DNA from: Yoonia sp. | GTDB lineage: Bacteria > Pseudomonadota > Alphaproteobacteria > Rhodobacterales > Rhodobacteraceae | DNA length: 64,000 nucleotides | NCBI RefSeq assembly: GCF_018402175.1 | Contig: NZ_JAGYJK010000011.1 | Span: 1-64,000 of the forward strand | Direction of reading: 5' to 3' | Part shown: positions 1 to 10,986 of the stretch, in pieces | Layout: each line of letters opens with the position of its first letter | Numbering within the stretch: position 1 is the stretch's first letter | Notes under the pieces: model-generated | Database searches by the model: none | The model's input: the letters and a program-made list of their open reading frames with translations, nothing else | Told to the model about the DNA's origin: nothing | Program-made: the position numbers and the translations under genes

Positions 1-92
1 GCGGTGAGTTTGGTGTCGCAGGTGGCACATTAAAAACCTAGCTCAAGTTGACCCCACAGGGTTAGGCTCGTGGCTCGCTAGAATTGGGGGTG
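1..92. other. Window edge, no gene seen
   Basis: These bases precede the first start codon. A TTGACC lies near 48-53, but no convincing partner -10 box follows. No coding sequence ending here can be recognised. Confidence 0.4.
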
Positions 93-2180
93 ATGAGCTC
101 AGACCAACCCCAATTTAAGCGAGTTTCTTTTGCACGGTATATCCACATCTCCCAAGTTGACAAGCTGAGCGGTGAGGATGGGGACGCCCTACTAAAGGCT
201 CTACAGCTTGCCCCTGAGGCAAAGGATGTATTCAACGTCATTAAGTATCAGGATGACGCGAGGCAGTTAACGCTTTTGCACTATGAAGATTTCGACCAGT
301 CCGCCTTCCCCGCACTGCGGCAGTATTGGACGATTTCACTCGAAGTCTCATCGGCACGCTTCAGAAGCTATGAGGGGTCTCTGAACCCGCCAATCCTTCA
401 TCGTAAAGAACTCCTTCTTAGCACTGATCATCCGAAGCAGAAGCTCTATGGGTCATTGACACGTTCAGCAGAGGAAATCGGGTTGTTTAAAGATCCTCAG
501 CGGATTGGCTTTAAGCGTGCCTGGGATCATTTGCTACGCGCATCGGGTTACCAGGTAAGCGGCCAAGCGCTTATTCCACTTGGTAACGAACTGCACCCAG
601 AAGAATCTGGGGGGGCAGATGGTTTCTTTGAGGGAATTGCACGCCACAAAACAGCGATGGTTCGCTATGGATTCTCGGTTCCCATGCAATGCCTCGCAAA
701 GTTTGGATTTCTTGACGGAGCCCGATCGGTTTTTGATTATGGCTGCGGAAGGGGTGACGACATACGCGGCCTTGAGGCGAATGACATCTCGGTTCGCGGC
801 TGGGACCCGCACTATTTGCCGGACGGTGTATTAGAGAGTGCAGACATCGTCAATCTTGGCTTTGTCATTAACGTTATTGAGGACCGCGATGAGCGGGAGG
901 AAGCGCTTAAGCGGGCTTACTCGTTAGCAAAGCAACTGCTCGTTGTCTCTGCCATGCTTGCGGGTGAAGATGCGGTTGCAGGTAAGCCCTTTGGCGATGG
1001 AATTATCACAAGCCGAGGGACATTTCAGAAGTACTTCACCCAAGGGTCTCTTAAGGAATACATCGAGGAGACACTCAATGAAGAAGCACTTCCAGTTGCA
1101 CCCGGTGTTTTTTTTGTTTTCTCCGATAAAAATGCCGAGCAGGCGTTCGCTTATGGACGACAACAGTCGAGAAGGAATCTTTTACGAAATGTCGAGCGAG
1201 TTCGGCAACACAAATTAAGCGCTTCTGAGCGTCGTGACCAGTTTTACCAGCAGCATAAAGAACTCATTGATAGATTGTGGGACCGAATCTTGTTGCTTGG
1301 CCGAGAGCCAGAGGCCGATGAGCTAGAAGACAGCTTGGCAGTGCTTGAAACGTTTGGAAGTTTGAGAAAAGCGTTTCGCTTCGTGTGGGGTGTTTACGAA
1401 GACGAGGGGGCAGCTTACGAGGAGGCGCGCGAGCTTCGATCTGACGATATACGCGTTTATATATCTAAGCTCTTGTTCGAGAAGCGAAGGCAGTACAAGG
1501 ATCTCGAACGAGGGCTTCAACGTGACGTGAAGGCTTTCTTTGGTGATTACAAAGAGGCAACCCTTCAAGCCAGAGACCTGCTTCTCTCGCTGAAGGAGAC
1601 TGAGGCCATTTACGCTGCCTGCAGAAGGGCGTCTGACCAGGGTCTTGGGTGGTTAGATCACGAGGATGCGCTTCAGGTCCAGTCGTCTCATGTAGAGCAA
1701 CTGCCTGCAATACTGCGTGCTTATATAAACTGCGGTTTGGTTTTATACGGCGACATTACCAACGTGGATCTCTTAAAGATTCATGTTCGAACCAATAAGC
1801 TTTCGCTCATGGTCTACGACGGATTTGATACAGATCTTCTTCCTAGGCTTAGGCGACGCATCAAGATCGATCTCCGCTCCCTTGATTTTGATGAGTTCTT
1901 TTATGGAGAGGCCTATCCTCAAACTTACCTCTACCGAAAATCAAGGCTCATGAATGAAGAGGACGTTGGCTATGAAGATCAGATTGCATTTGAGGAACAA
2001 CTAGATCGGCTTGGCCTTCTTCCCGCTGAGGGTAGCTATGGGCCTTCAATTGAACAGTTTGACGCGCTGCTCGCTTCGCTACGCTATAAGGTAGAAGGCC
2101 CTGTAGTCGTTCGCGCCTCTCATATTCCATCACTCGACGAGCCGTTGTGGCCGCTATTTGAAATTTCGGGATTTCATTGA
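93..2180 (+). CDS. DNA phosphorothioation-associated putative methyltransferase
   Basis: This intact protein of about 695 residues matches the family named DNA phosphorothioation-associated putative methyltransferase. Around residue 180 it has RHKTAM. Around residue 215 it has the SAM-binding motif DYGCGRGDD, followed near residue 254 by VNLGFVINVIED, both typical of the family. Flanking regions are helical and charged. I chose the ATG at 93, which follows a G-rich stretch; an in-frame TTG at 84 is the alternative. It heads the forward operon that continues with SspB/C/D-like genes, so a role in marking or protecting sulfur-modified DNA is likely. The modified base and true substrate cannot be read from the sequence. 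Confidence 0.85.
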   Translation: MSSDQPQFKRVSFARYIHISQVDKLSGEDGDALLKALQLAPEAKDVFNVIKYQDDARQLTLLHYEDFDQSAFPALRQYWTISLEVSSARFRSYEGSLNPPILHRKELLLSTDHPKQKLYGSLTRSAEEIGLFKDPQRIGFKRAWDHLLRASGYQVSGQALIPLGNELHPEESGGADGFFEGIARHKTAMVRYGFSVPMQCLAKFGFLDGARSVFDYGCGRGDDIRGLEANDISVRGWDPHYLPDGVLESADIVNLGFVINVIEDRDEREEALKRAYSLAKQLLVVSAMLAGEDAVAGKPFGDGIITSRGTFQKYFTQGSLKEYIEETLNEEALPVAPGVFFVFSDKNAEQAFAYGRQQSRRNLLRNVERVRQHKLSASERRDQFYQQHKELIDRLWDRILLLGREPEADELEDSLAVLETFGSLRKAFRFVWGVYEDEGAAYEEARELRSDDIRVYISKLLFEKRRQYKDLERGLQRDVKAFFGDYKEATLQARDLLLSLKETEAIYAACRRASDQGLGWLDHEDALQVQSSHVEQLPAILRAYINCGLVLYGDITNVDLLKIHVRTNKLSLMVYDGFDTDLLPRLRRRIKIDLRSLDFDEFFYGEAYPQTYLYRKSRLMNEEDVGYEDQIAFEEQLDRLGLLPAEGSYGPSIEQFDALLASLRYKVEGPVVVRASHIPSLDEPLWPLFEISGFH

Positions 2181-2655
2181 ATGTGGGGAGACTCAGGCAG
2201 AGCTTGGATTGGCGAATCTTCCAAAGCAGGCAGAGTCTTACAACGCACTCTTAGATCTCGCTATTCATATTCTTGACCCTGTGATTGACTACTTTGGCAT
2301 GGTGAGACTGACTTATGGGTTCTGCTCCCATGAGCTTTCCAAGAAGATCCCGGGACGCAACGATCCGAAGCTTGATCAACACAGTGCCTATGAACGCAAC
2401 TCAAAGGGAAGCTTAATCTGCACTAGGGGTGGCGGAGCAGTCGATTTCATGATCGACGATGAGGATATGAGGGAAGTTGCGCAGTGGATAGTCAAGAATT
2501 GCCCGTTTGATCGGCTGTACTTCTATGGGGCTGATCGCCCTATTCATGTTAGTTACTCAGCGAGCGAGGCTGGACAAATTGTTGATTTAAATGGAAAAAG
2601 TTTCTCAGGGGGCCGTATTCCTAAGACGATCTCAGTAGAGAAGTTTCTTGCCTGA
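2158..2655 (+). CDS. M15 peptidase-like protein of the phosphorothioation operon
   Basis: This 165-residue protein overlaps the end of the methyltransferase gene by 23 bases, so it is probably translationally coupled. The order of short motifs resembles the zinc-binding D-Ala-D-Ala carboxypeptidase (M15) fold: VRLTYGF near residue 50, DQHSAYE near 73, GGGAVDF near 92 and RPIHVSYS near 127. There His, Asp and His would hold zinc. No signal peptide is present, so a cell-wall role is unlikely. The fold may have been reused inside a defence operon. Function is unknown, and the M15 assignment rests on motif spacing only. Confidence 0.55.
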   Translation: MKFRDFIECGETQAELGLANLPKQAESYNALLDLAIHILDPVIDYFGMVRLTYGFCSHELSKKIPGRNDPKLDQHSAYERNSKGSLICTRGGGAVDFMIDDEDMREVAQWIVKNCPFDRLYFYGADRPIHVSYSASEAGQIVDLNGKSFSGGRIPKTISVEKFLA

Positions 2656-2732
2656 CTTCTGACAAGCTCAGCTGGTGATCTCGTCCAGCCGGACGATTGT
2701 GAAATGGAACGTTTCTCCAGTAGACTACTCTC

Positions 2733-3725
2733 ATGATCGAAAAAGCACCGAAATCGCGCTCGAAAACAGAGCAACGAGTCAAGGGTCACTTCTCGGGGCA
2801 CGAGACTTTTCCGCTAAGGCAGCTTTGGCTTACTAAGGCATTTCGTTATGCTGCAGAGCACAATTTTGATTCGGGCTGCTTTGCGCTCGAATCAGCTATA
2901 GCTGACTTGGGCGTAGGGAAAAACATGGTTAGCTCAATGCGTCATTGGGCACTTGCGACCGATGTGCTTACGGAAGATTCTAACGGGCTGAGGCCTGGAA
3001 GGATCGGCGAGTTGGTAATAGGAACGAAAGACAGCCCTGGTACGGACCCTTGGTTTGAGAGTAACGGGTCCGTATGGCTTATCCATTGGCTTTTAAGCGG
3101 TCGTGGGCGGCGATCAACAACTTGGCGGTGGCTCTTTAGCCGAGTGAATGACGCGAGTTTAGAGCGGGAAAAACTCGTAGCTCAACTCGGCCAATGGTGT
3201 GAAGACCAGGGTATGACGGCAAGCGCAAATACACTGCGCCGAGATCTTGAGGCCTGCCTGCGATGCTATTTACCAAGGGCGTCGGCAGTGAGTGGGGAGG
3301 AGGCAGCAGAGCCACTTTTATCAGAGTTGAGCCTGTTAAGCACAAATGGAACTCAAACCGGAGTTCGCTTCAACAAAGGCCCTAAACAGTCGCTTGACGA
3401 CGGTGTTTTTTACTTTGCAGTTATGGATTTTTGGGATCTAAAGCATGTAGGTCAGCCCTCTACGCCTGCGACCATTCCGCTTATGAATCTCGCACTTGAT
3501 TTTTACTCCCCGGGTCGAGTTTTCAAGCTTAGTGAAGAAGAGCTTGAAACGAGGCTACTAAGTGCTGAAGTAAAGACTGGCGGTGGCCTGGTGTACGACG
3601 AAGGTTTGAAAAGTCTCTCGATTAACCACTCCAGGCTGACACCTCAAGGGGCACAGACTGACCGAGAGGCAAATAAGCATGAACTTCTTAAATTGGTTTA
3701 CTCAACCCATGGACTAGCTGCATGA
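2733..3725 (+). CDS. sspB: DUF4007 family protein, SspB-like
   Basis: The intact 330-residue protein starts its conserved part with FSGHETFPLRQLWL near residue 20 and has LGVGKNMVSSMRHW near residue 59, both hallmarks of DUF4007. DUF4007 proteins accompany SspC-type ATPases and SspD/DndC-type sulfurtransferases. In the SspABCD system the SspB component is reported to nick DNA so that sulfur can be inserted on one strand. The next gene starts inside its last codons (ATGA overlap at 3722-3725). The preceding 77-base gap could carry a promoter, but I see no clear one. The family call is firm; the exact SspB equivalence is inferred from neighbours. Confidence 0.75.
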   Translation: MIEKAPKSRSKTEQRVKGHFSGHETFPLRQLWLTKAFRYAAEHNFDSGCFALESAIADLGVGKNMVSSMRHWALATDVLTEDSNGLRPGRIGELVIGTKDSPGTDPWFESNGSVWLIHWLLSGRGRRSTTWRWLFSRVNDASLEREKLVAQLGQWCEDQGMTASANTLRRDLEACLRCYLPRASAVSGEEAAEPLLSELSLLSTNGTQTGVRFNKGPKQSLDDGVFYFAVMDFWDLKHVGQPSTPATIPLMNLALDFYSPGRVFKLSEEELETRLLSAEVKTGGGLVYDEGLKSLSINHSRLTPQGAQTDREANKHELLKLVYSTHGLAA

Positions 3726-6700
3726 CAACGTTCCTCATTGACCATGTTTCAGTCCTCCCACACTACCAGCGCTCTATTCGTTTTGACAGCGACATTGGAA
3801 AGGCGGATGTTTTAAACAGCTTTGTAATGACAAGCTCTGGTGTCACCACGTTATCAGAGCTCTCTCAGTTTATAGAAGGTGGTAACCAAGCAGCTTTTAC
3901 TTGACGGGACCCTATGGAACCGGTAAGTCAGCGTTAGCTGTCTTCCTGGCGGCACTGGCTGACCGAGATTCTAAGATTCGTAAAGTTGCACGTGAGATGT
4001 TGCCGAGTGACTCACAGGGTGAACTCGTAAATTCAGTCTTTGGGGATCAGGGGAGAAAGTGGAAAGTTATTCCCGTAACAGGTGATCGCCGTGGCTTATT
4101 CGAACTTATAAATGACGGTTTAAAAAAGGCAGGTTTTGCAAAGTCTGGTCGCCCTCCCAACGCTGCAGATAGGGTTGTTAAAAGAGTAGAAGAAGCAAGC
4201 GATTATTTCAAGCGTGCACGCCCCCTGATTATTGTTGATGAGTTGGGCAAGTGCCTTGAGTCATCCTTATTAGGTGGGGGTGACATTAATCATTTTCAGG
4301 AGATTGCTGAGCTCTTTGCAAGAAGCAGTGTAAGGCCAGTGTTTATTGGAATTCTCCATCAAAGCTTCGAGTACTACTCATCCCGTATGTCAAGCGAGGT
4401 GCGGGATGAGTGGAAAAAGGTTCAAGGTCGTTTTGTTGATCTCAGCCTAAAGACAACAACGGATGAGGTCGTTGGTCTTGCCGCTCGTGCGGTGACTGCA
4501 GATTACACCTCAGCGCAAGCTAAAAGCAATGCTTTGTCTGTCTATCAGACGTTACGAGTTCAGCGCCCTAACCTGGAACCTCAAATTGCCGAACACTTAA
4601 GGTCGTGTTGGCCTTTGCATCCCCTAAGCGTTTTACTCATATCTGCGCTATCTCGTAAATCTTTCACCCAGGCTCAGCGGAGTCTTTTTGGGTTCTTGTC
4701 TTCAAATGACCCAGCGGGTTTTCGTGATTTTTTAAAGCACACGGCTTTTGATGAAGCTATTTCTTACGATCCTAGTCACGTCTTTGACTATGTCGCTGCG
4801 AATTTTGATCAGGCTCTTAATTCGTCAACTAGCGAGGCAAGGCGGTGGGCCATAATAAAAGAGGGTCTTAGTCGGGTGGAGTCTAAGTTCGGCGATGCTC
4901 ACCGAGATGTTTTCAAGACTATTGCGGTCATCGAATTACTCAGAGAGCCTCAAGCCCTGTTGGCGAGCAAGGAGGTACTAAACATTCTCTTTGGCGAGCG
5001 TCTAGATATAGAGCGAATGACTAAAGACCTTGCCGCATTATCAGTAATTGTTTTTAGGAGGTACCAGAGTTGCTGGGCTCTCTATGCTGGTAGTGATTTT
5101 GACCTCGAAGGAAGCCTGAAAGAAACTCAGCAAGGCCTCAGTTTGACGCAACGAGACCTTGATGGCGCTATTGAGATGTCTCCAATCGTTGCTAAGTTAC
5201 ATTACAGTGAGACGGGTTCCTTGCGCTGGCTATCACGATCCGTCGCCGAGGTATCGTCTGTTCTTGATGAAAGCTTTTCGATTGAGTTAGACGGTGCAAT
5301 CGCATCTTTCGTTCTGCTTATCTCAGACTCCGATGAAAAATTGAGGGCGTTGGTTGATGAGTCTAGTCAGCTGGAAATGACTTCCAAATATGAGAGGGTC
5401 ATTTTTGGAGCTCCTAAATCTGAGCAAGCCCGGCGCATAGCGGATTGGTCTGTATCAGAGTCTGATAGAGGTTAATGCACTAGAGAAGATTCTCAAGTCA
5501 AGCTCCCAGCTCGACAGTGATGATGTTGCACGTAGACTTGTGCGAGAGCAGCTTGAGACTGCGAGGCTGTACATGCACTCTTTAGTCGAGTCACTTACTG
5601 AGGTAGTGACGTGGGTTTCTTGTTTTAGTGGAGATCTCACTCTTCGAAAGGGGGAGACTTTATCTGGTTTAGCTTCACGTGTTGCATTCGATTTGTTTCC
5701 TCAAACGCCTCACTTTCTTAATGAGTTGCTCAATCGTGAAGGCGTTTCGACGTCAGCGGCCAAGGCTCGGAAAGAGCTAATGAACTCAATGTTGCTTAGC
5801 GAAAACAGCTACAGGCTAGGGCTTAGCGGCTGGCCTGCGGAGGCTGGGCTGTATGAGTCAATACTTCGTCGTACTAGGCACCATGTTGAGAAGAGCACTG
5901 AGGTATGGATATTCGAATGTTCGAGTGTTAGGCCCGATGAGTTTGGCGAACTCTGGAAGAGAACGGACGCCTTTTTACAATGCCTAAAGCCTAAAACCGC
6001 GATCGAGGTATATAAATATTGGCAGCAGCCGCCCTTCGGCATTAAATTGGGCTTAGCCCCGTTACTGCTTTGGCTTTACCTCATTGCTCGTAGAGAGCAA
6101 GTCGTCTTTTATCTTGATGGGGTTTTTCAACCCCAAATAGCCCCCATTAATGCTGATGAATTGTTGAGAAAGCCGGGGATTTTGCCGTTCGTTTGTTAAA
6201 GATTGCTGAAGAAGAGCAGGGCTTATTAACTCTCCTCGCAGATGAGTTTGCTAAAGAAAATGGTGAGCTTGTAGCCCCTGACATACTCAACGTCGCTCGG
6301 GCTGTAGTAAGGGAATTCTTAGTGCTCCCTACCTGGGTTAAGCGTACAAGTAGGGCTTCTGTTCCCGCAAGAAAGATTCGCACGGAGGTACTTAAGGCAT
6401 CCGACCCTAATCAATTACTCTTCGTGGTCTTACCGAATGTTGTAGGCAGCAGTGACCCCAACGTGATTGTAGGGTCGCTTTTGTCTGCATTGAATGAGCT
6501 GCGTGCGTTACTTCCAAACATGGCGGGAGAGTTGTGGAATGAGTTGATGAAGACGCTTGAGTTACCTCACTCGAGTGCGACAGACTTTGAGAAGCTAAAG
6601 TCGCGAGCAAGCGACATCTCTGACGTGTTGTCTCATGCAGGTCTAAAGACGTTAGTGCCAAGACTGCTAGGCCTTTCTTTAGCGCAAGACGACATTGTTG

Positions 6701-7058
6701 AGCAAAAATTTTCACTTATTTGTATGGCTGCAGGTAAGACCGATCGTGATTTTTTCGATCATGATATCGACGTGGCTCGTCAAGTTTTCAGGAATGGGCG
6801 TTAGAGTTCCGAAAGACAGAGCTTCTCAAGCGTTTAACCGATGGTTCAAGGCATAGAGTTGCATTGACGTTTGGTGTTGGGGTGCCTGACGCTCAAAGCT
6901 CTGTTCTTACGATTGATGTTGATCGATCAAAGCTCGGTCGGGCTCTACAGGGTCACCCAGAAATCCTTGAGTTATTCGAGGGTATGAGTAAAGAGGACCA
7001 GGCATTGGCTCTGGTAAGGCTTTCCCAAGCACTTTTTAAGGAGACTGTTAATGACTGA
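3722..7058 (+). CDS. sspC: SspC-like P-loop ATPase, frameshifted
   Basis: One long ATPase (about 1,110 residues when repaired) is spread over several frames. The first 60 residues run straight into Walker A GPYGTGKS (from about 3907). A Walker B-like LIIVDELGK follows near 4230. Breaks lie near 3901, 5461, 6178 and 6785. At each, the other frame continues sensibly, for example LIEVNALEKIL after 5461, FAVRLLKIAEEE after 6180 and FQEWALEFRKTELL after 6785. Three of the four sit in short T or G runs. The final segment overlaps the next gene by 8 bases. In Ssp systems SspC is the ATPase driving modification. The frameshifts look like sequence errors, because similarity to a single continuous protein is kept throughout. 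Confidence 0.7.
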
Positions 7059-7917
7059 TGACATGCATGTTTTGGGTCTGTCCGGCGGCAAAGATAGCGC
7101 AGCTCTTGCGCTTTACATGAAAGATCATTATCCCGACCTCGACATACAGTACTTTTTCACCGATACAGGCCATGAGCTTGAGGAGGTTTACAGCTTTCTA
7201 AGTCGCCTATCTGGGCTTCTAAACAAAGAGGTTCTGTTTTTAGAGGAAGATAAATACAAGAAGCATGGCAATGCATCGAAGACCCCTTTTGAGTGGTGGC
7301 TAGGAATCAATCATTTTTTTCTTCCCTCTCCGCAACAGCGCTGGTGTACTGTGAAGTTAAAGCTTGACCCTTTTCGACGTTGGATAGAGCCATACCTGAA
7401 GTCGGGCAAGACAGTGTATCAATACGTAGCCATTCGATCCGATGAGGATCATCGTGAGGGTCTTCAAATCGGAGACCCTAGGCTTGTCACTCGCTTGCCT
7501 TTTCGAGAGGATGCCGTTGACAAGAGCGGGGTGCTAGAAATACTTAACAACGCTGGCATTGGGTTACCCAAATATTACGAGTGGCGCTCGAGAAGCGGCT
7601 GCAGTTTCTGCTTTTTCAACAGAAGATTGAATGGGTTGGTCTTTTAGAGCGTTACCCAGAGAAGTTTGAAGAGGCAGCAAGCTATGAGAAGCTCGCTGCT
7701 GAGCACGACTCTCCTTTTACGTGGACTCAGGGCGAGTCCTTGCAAGAGCTCGCTAAACCTGAACGTATTGCACAGATCAAGGCCGACTCATCAGGCCCGG
7801 AAGAATCGAGCGCTAGCTTGCAAAGCGATTAATCCCCTTCATGAGGGGTTTGATGATATTGATGAGATCTACGATGAAGAGGAAGGAAGCGGCGCATGTT
7901 TGGTGTGCCACAAGTAG
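7051..7917 (+). CDS. sspD: SspD/DndC-like PP-loop sulfurtransferase, frameshifted
   Basis: The start carries the PP-loop SGGKDS at residues 11-16, as in PAPS reductase-type ATP pyrophosphatases, then FTDTGHE and RWCTVKLKLDP. These are typical of the DndC/SspD family that activates DNA before sulfur transfer. CSFCFF lies near residue 183. The frame breaks near 7618 and again near 7800, and the restored C-terminus ends with CLVCHK. The two Cys pairs together can supply the four ligands of an Fe-S cluster. Its start overlaps the SspC-like gene. A partner cysteine desulfurase is not in the window and may be supplied by the host. Confidence 0.78.
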
Positions 7918-7923
7918 TTGGGC

Positions 7924-9449
7924 TCATCGTAGAAGTCGACTGGCCTCGTGCTCAGAAATTTTAAGCATAATCTGATCGAATACCTCTTGCTTAGTAGCTA
8001 ACATCCGCTCCAAGCGTTCTTCTATGGTGCCGAGCATGACGAAGGAATAAACGTAACAGGTTTTTTCTGTCCGATTCTGATAATTCGATCCCTGGCCTGT
8101 CTATTCGATGACGGATTCCACCATTTATTAAGGAATATGACATGATTTGCCTGATTAGAGTTAGTCCTTCCGAAGCAATCTTGCTAGATGCTAGCAATAC
8201 ATTTGCTTTGGTCGAAGACTTGAACGTCTTGAGTATCCTTGTCCGCTCGTCCAAATTGAGCGAACCTTCAATAGTGACGAAATTAATTTTTGCTTCTAAT
8301 AGAGCTCTCCCTAGAGATCTTAAAGGATCCAGCGTGAACGAGAACACCACAATTTTGTCGTTCCTTTGATGTGCAGCTCGAATAATCTTTACACTTTCCA
8401 GCACCTTCGGAGAATAGGCTTCGTTGGGCGTGAGGTCACATATCGCTCGAGTAAGGTTGAAGCGTGTCAAGGCTGTTGTTATTGCTGTTGGGTCAAGCAT
8501 GACTCTTCGATAATGCTCTTTTTGGCTGAGCTTGGCACTAACTCAATAAGTCTCTCAAAGACAGAGGGTAGTTCTTTGAGGACCTCTTCCTTAGTTCTTC
8601 GGAGTAGAAAAGGTCTTGCCCTTGATTTAAGGGATGTTTGATGTATGGTCTCTGTATTCGGTGAAAATTTTGACGGCTCCAGAAGACTCAGCAGAGTCAA
8701 CAGATCAGATTTCGATCGCTCAATTGGTGTGCCGGTTAAGAACCAAATTCGTTCGGATGTGCACTCCTTAAATCTCTTATATAGAAGTGAATCCGCTTTC
8801 CTTAATCGATGAGCTTCATCGCATATTACGAGATCAAATTTTCCTGTCTCTACGTGTCTTGCTCTAAAGTTCTCGTAGGTTGTAAGAAATACGTTAGCCT
8901 TGCGATACCTAACGTCTGATGAGGCTCTTTCCTTAACCGTAAGCCGACTAATCACAAGGCTGGGTGCCCAAGTTTGGAGCTCGGCCATCCAGTTATCTGT
9001 AAGGCCCCTTGACAGATAACTAAAGTTTGTTCAACGCGGGCGCCTTCGGTGAGCTTTCGAAGGGCAATAATTGCTTGTATCGTCTTACCCAACCCCATCT
9101 CATCAGCGAGAATTCCACGTTTTTTCCTAAGTAGCCAGGCTACGCCATCCCGTTGAAACTGATATGGTTTGCCACGATCCGCAACTTTACTAAGCAGTGG
9201 CCTTATAACTGAGATTGATCGCTGATCGGTGGTTGATGACCTACTTTGAAAGAACTCTGACCACATCCTGATCAAGTAGGAGCTTAGTTCTGACAGAATG
9301 TTGTCCATCCGTAGGAGAATAGAGCGAATCTTTCTTAGCTTAGTGTTGGTTAGGGATGGCGTTGATGACCTTCTTAGAAGTATTTCCCATCTGTCCTCGT
9401 AGTCCTTTATCTCAACATTCACAAAGCAATCGAGATTGACGTTCGACAT
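7924..9449 (-). CDS. SNF2-family DEAD/DEAH helicase, frameshifted
   Basis: Read on the reverse strand, the helicase motifs appear in order across four frames. They are YQFQRDGVAWL, Walker A DEMGLGKT (about 9090-9110), TTYENFR, DEAHRLRKADS (about 8810), WFLTGTPIERS, VVFSFTLDPL, and motif VI RQARDRIIRIGQKK (about 8065-8090). The tail GTIEERLERMLATKQEVFDQI ends at 7924. Breaks lie near 8970, 8490, 8150 and 8060. The complete motif set argues for a functional gene spoiled by indels. It ends only 6 bases from the stop of the sspD-like gene and is the last gene of the reverse operon. A SNF2 motor could scan or restrict unmodified DNA; no nuclease domain is visible in it. Confidence 0.75.
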
Positions 9450-9477
9450 GCGAATTAGGCTTACGTAGTCAACGTGT

Positions 9478-10955
9478 TACTTGTCGTTCAATAAGCTTCC
9501 ATGATCCTCAACAAGTGACTCCTGTAAAGCCGGGACTAGACGAAGTTCAATCAGCTCTGAGCCTTTAACTCATCCGCGTTAAGTTCATCAATACCAAGCT
9601 GCCAGTTAAATATCTGGCTCTACAATTCTCTCCGCAGTCGATCGGTCGTCACTTCTGATCTTCCAAATTGTCTGCTCTTTATTATCAGGAATAAGAAGTA
9701 AATGACGTGACGGGGTGATTTCACGTCCCAACTCAGTGATGCGAGCGGTAGTAAAACTTCCTGGAGTGATTCACTTGAAGCACTGTCGTGTGGATCCAGG
9801 TTTATGTCAGATTTAGGCGGCGAGCTACAGAGCCCAGGATGTTGTGACCAACCGGGCCAGAACAGGCGGGAGTCTTCTGTTCCTTGGACGATTCACTAGC
9901 GTTATGATCTCTCATTGTAGAAGGATGATGTTTCAACTGAGGAAAAATCTCAATCAACATGTCCCAGTAGACTACTAACTCTGTCATATAGCATCTCTAG
10001 AATCTCATCTGACGGCCGCATCCGAGCGAACTCCTTCAAGACTGTTTCCTCATCATCCCAACCGAAGTTTTTCCGTTGTTGAGATGTGTTAGCGCTTGGT
10101 TCAGCTCGTAAAGACCTTCTAAACTAATGAACCAGGAGTCACTAGCTGAGAGATTTTTCCCCTTTTTGGTCTTTGCAACCGGGAGCTGAATCCCTTTGTC
10201 TCCCAGTCCATTTAAAAAAAATGATGCCCGAAATGAGTCTTCGGGTGATAATCGCAAAACGCGTCGTCCTCGTCCATGATTATGCGTTCGTTACCTGATC
10301 CATTGCTTTTGCGTAAACGATTTAAGTGGCCAAAAAGACGTCTGTAATTTCTTGCGCATAAAATCTTCTCTTTTGTTTCTGCGCTATTTGGGACGACTAT
10401 GATTACGCTTACTTCTTCATCCCTGAAAGCCCGGCGGCGCTTTCTAAGGCGAGGTCACTTGTTGGATCCGTTAGAGCCTTAATTGCCTTTAATCTGTGCC
10501 GTCCGTCTAATGCGTAGTACTTTCTATCAGGAGAAAAGGTAATGATGCCAAAAGCGTTGTTTAGGTGTGAGAGTCTCCTTCGGAAGATCGCAAAGCGTGG
10601 ATCATCTGTCATCTCAACGGATACCACTGCGGGCTTCCCTCCAATAGCAGCTATGACAATGCTCTGAGTAAAAACCGATCAGGCTGCTTAATGAGGTAAT
10701 TGGCTATTTGCTTCGTAGCGCGTGATTCATCGAGAGAGAGCTCTCTGAATGGCCTCATCAAGAGTATGGTCAATCATTGATCTCGGTCGCAAAGCTTACG
10801 TTTTCTGAAATCTCTCTCATGCTCATTTTGACCATGTAGTAATTCCAAGAGCCTATTTGGGCTTGAATGGCTGGAAATAAATTCATGTGACGTTCTCCAT
10901 TAAATTGATCTAGGAGCTCCAATCCGAGCTCGTACTTTGGGTCCTGTAGTGACAT
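9478..10955 (-). CDS. DGQHR-domain (DndB-like) protein, heavily frameshifted
   Basis: Piecing frames together on the reverse strand gives a protein of about 490 residues. Near 10520 it reads YYALDGRHRLKAI, the DGQHR signature of DndB-type sulfur modification regulators. Downstream come YRRLFGHLNR and IIMDEDDAFAIITRRLIS (about 10260-10370). The C-terminal part has GPVGHNILGSV and a segment ending ESLVEDHGSLLNDK at 9478, all of which fit the DGQHR family. More than six one-base shifts are needed, several at T or A runs. The gene starts 31 bases after the preceding reverse gene and stops 28 bases before the helicase start, so they form one operon. DndB proteins regulate or limit modification; that role is inferred here. 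Confidence 0.65.
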
Positions 10956-10986
10956 CGACCCTATTCGCTGGCGGCCCCAGAATGCG

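Noticed and set aside
3722-7058. Programmed ribosomal frameshifting in the SspC-like gene
   Set aside because: Four separate shifts in one gene, no consistent slippery heptamer, and the same pattern in unrelated neighbouring genes make indel errors far more likely.
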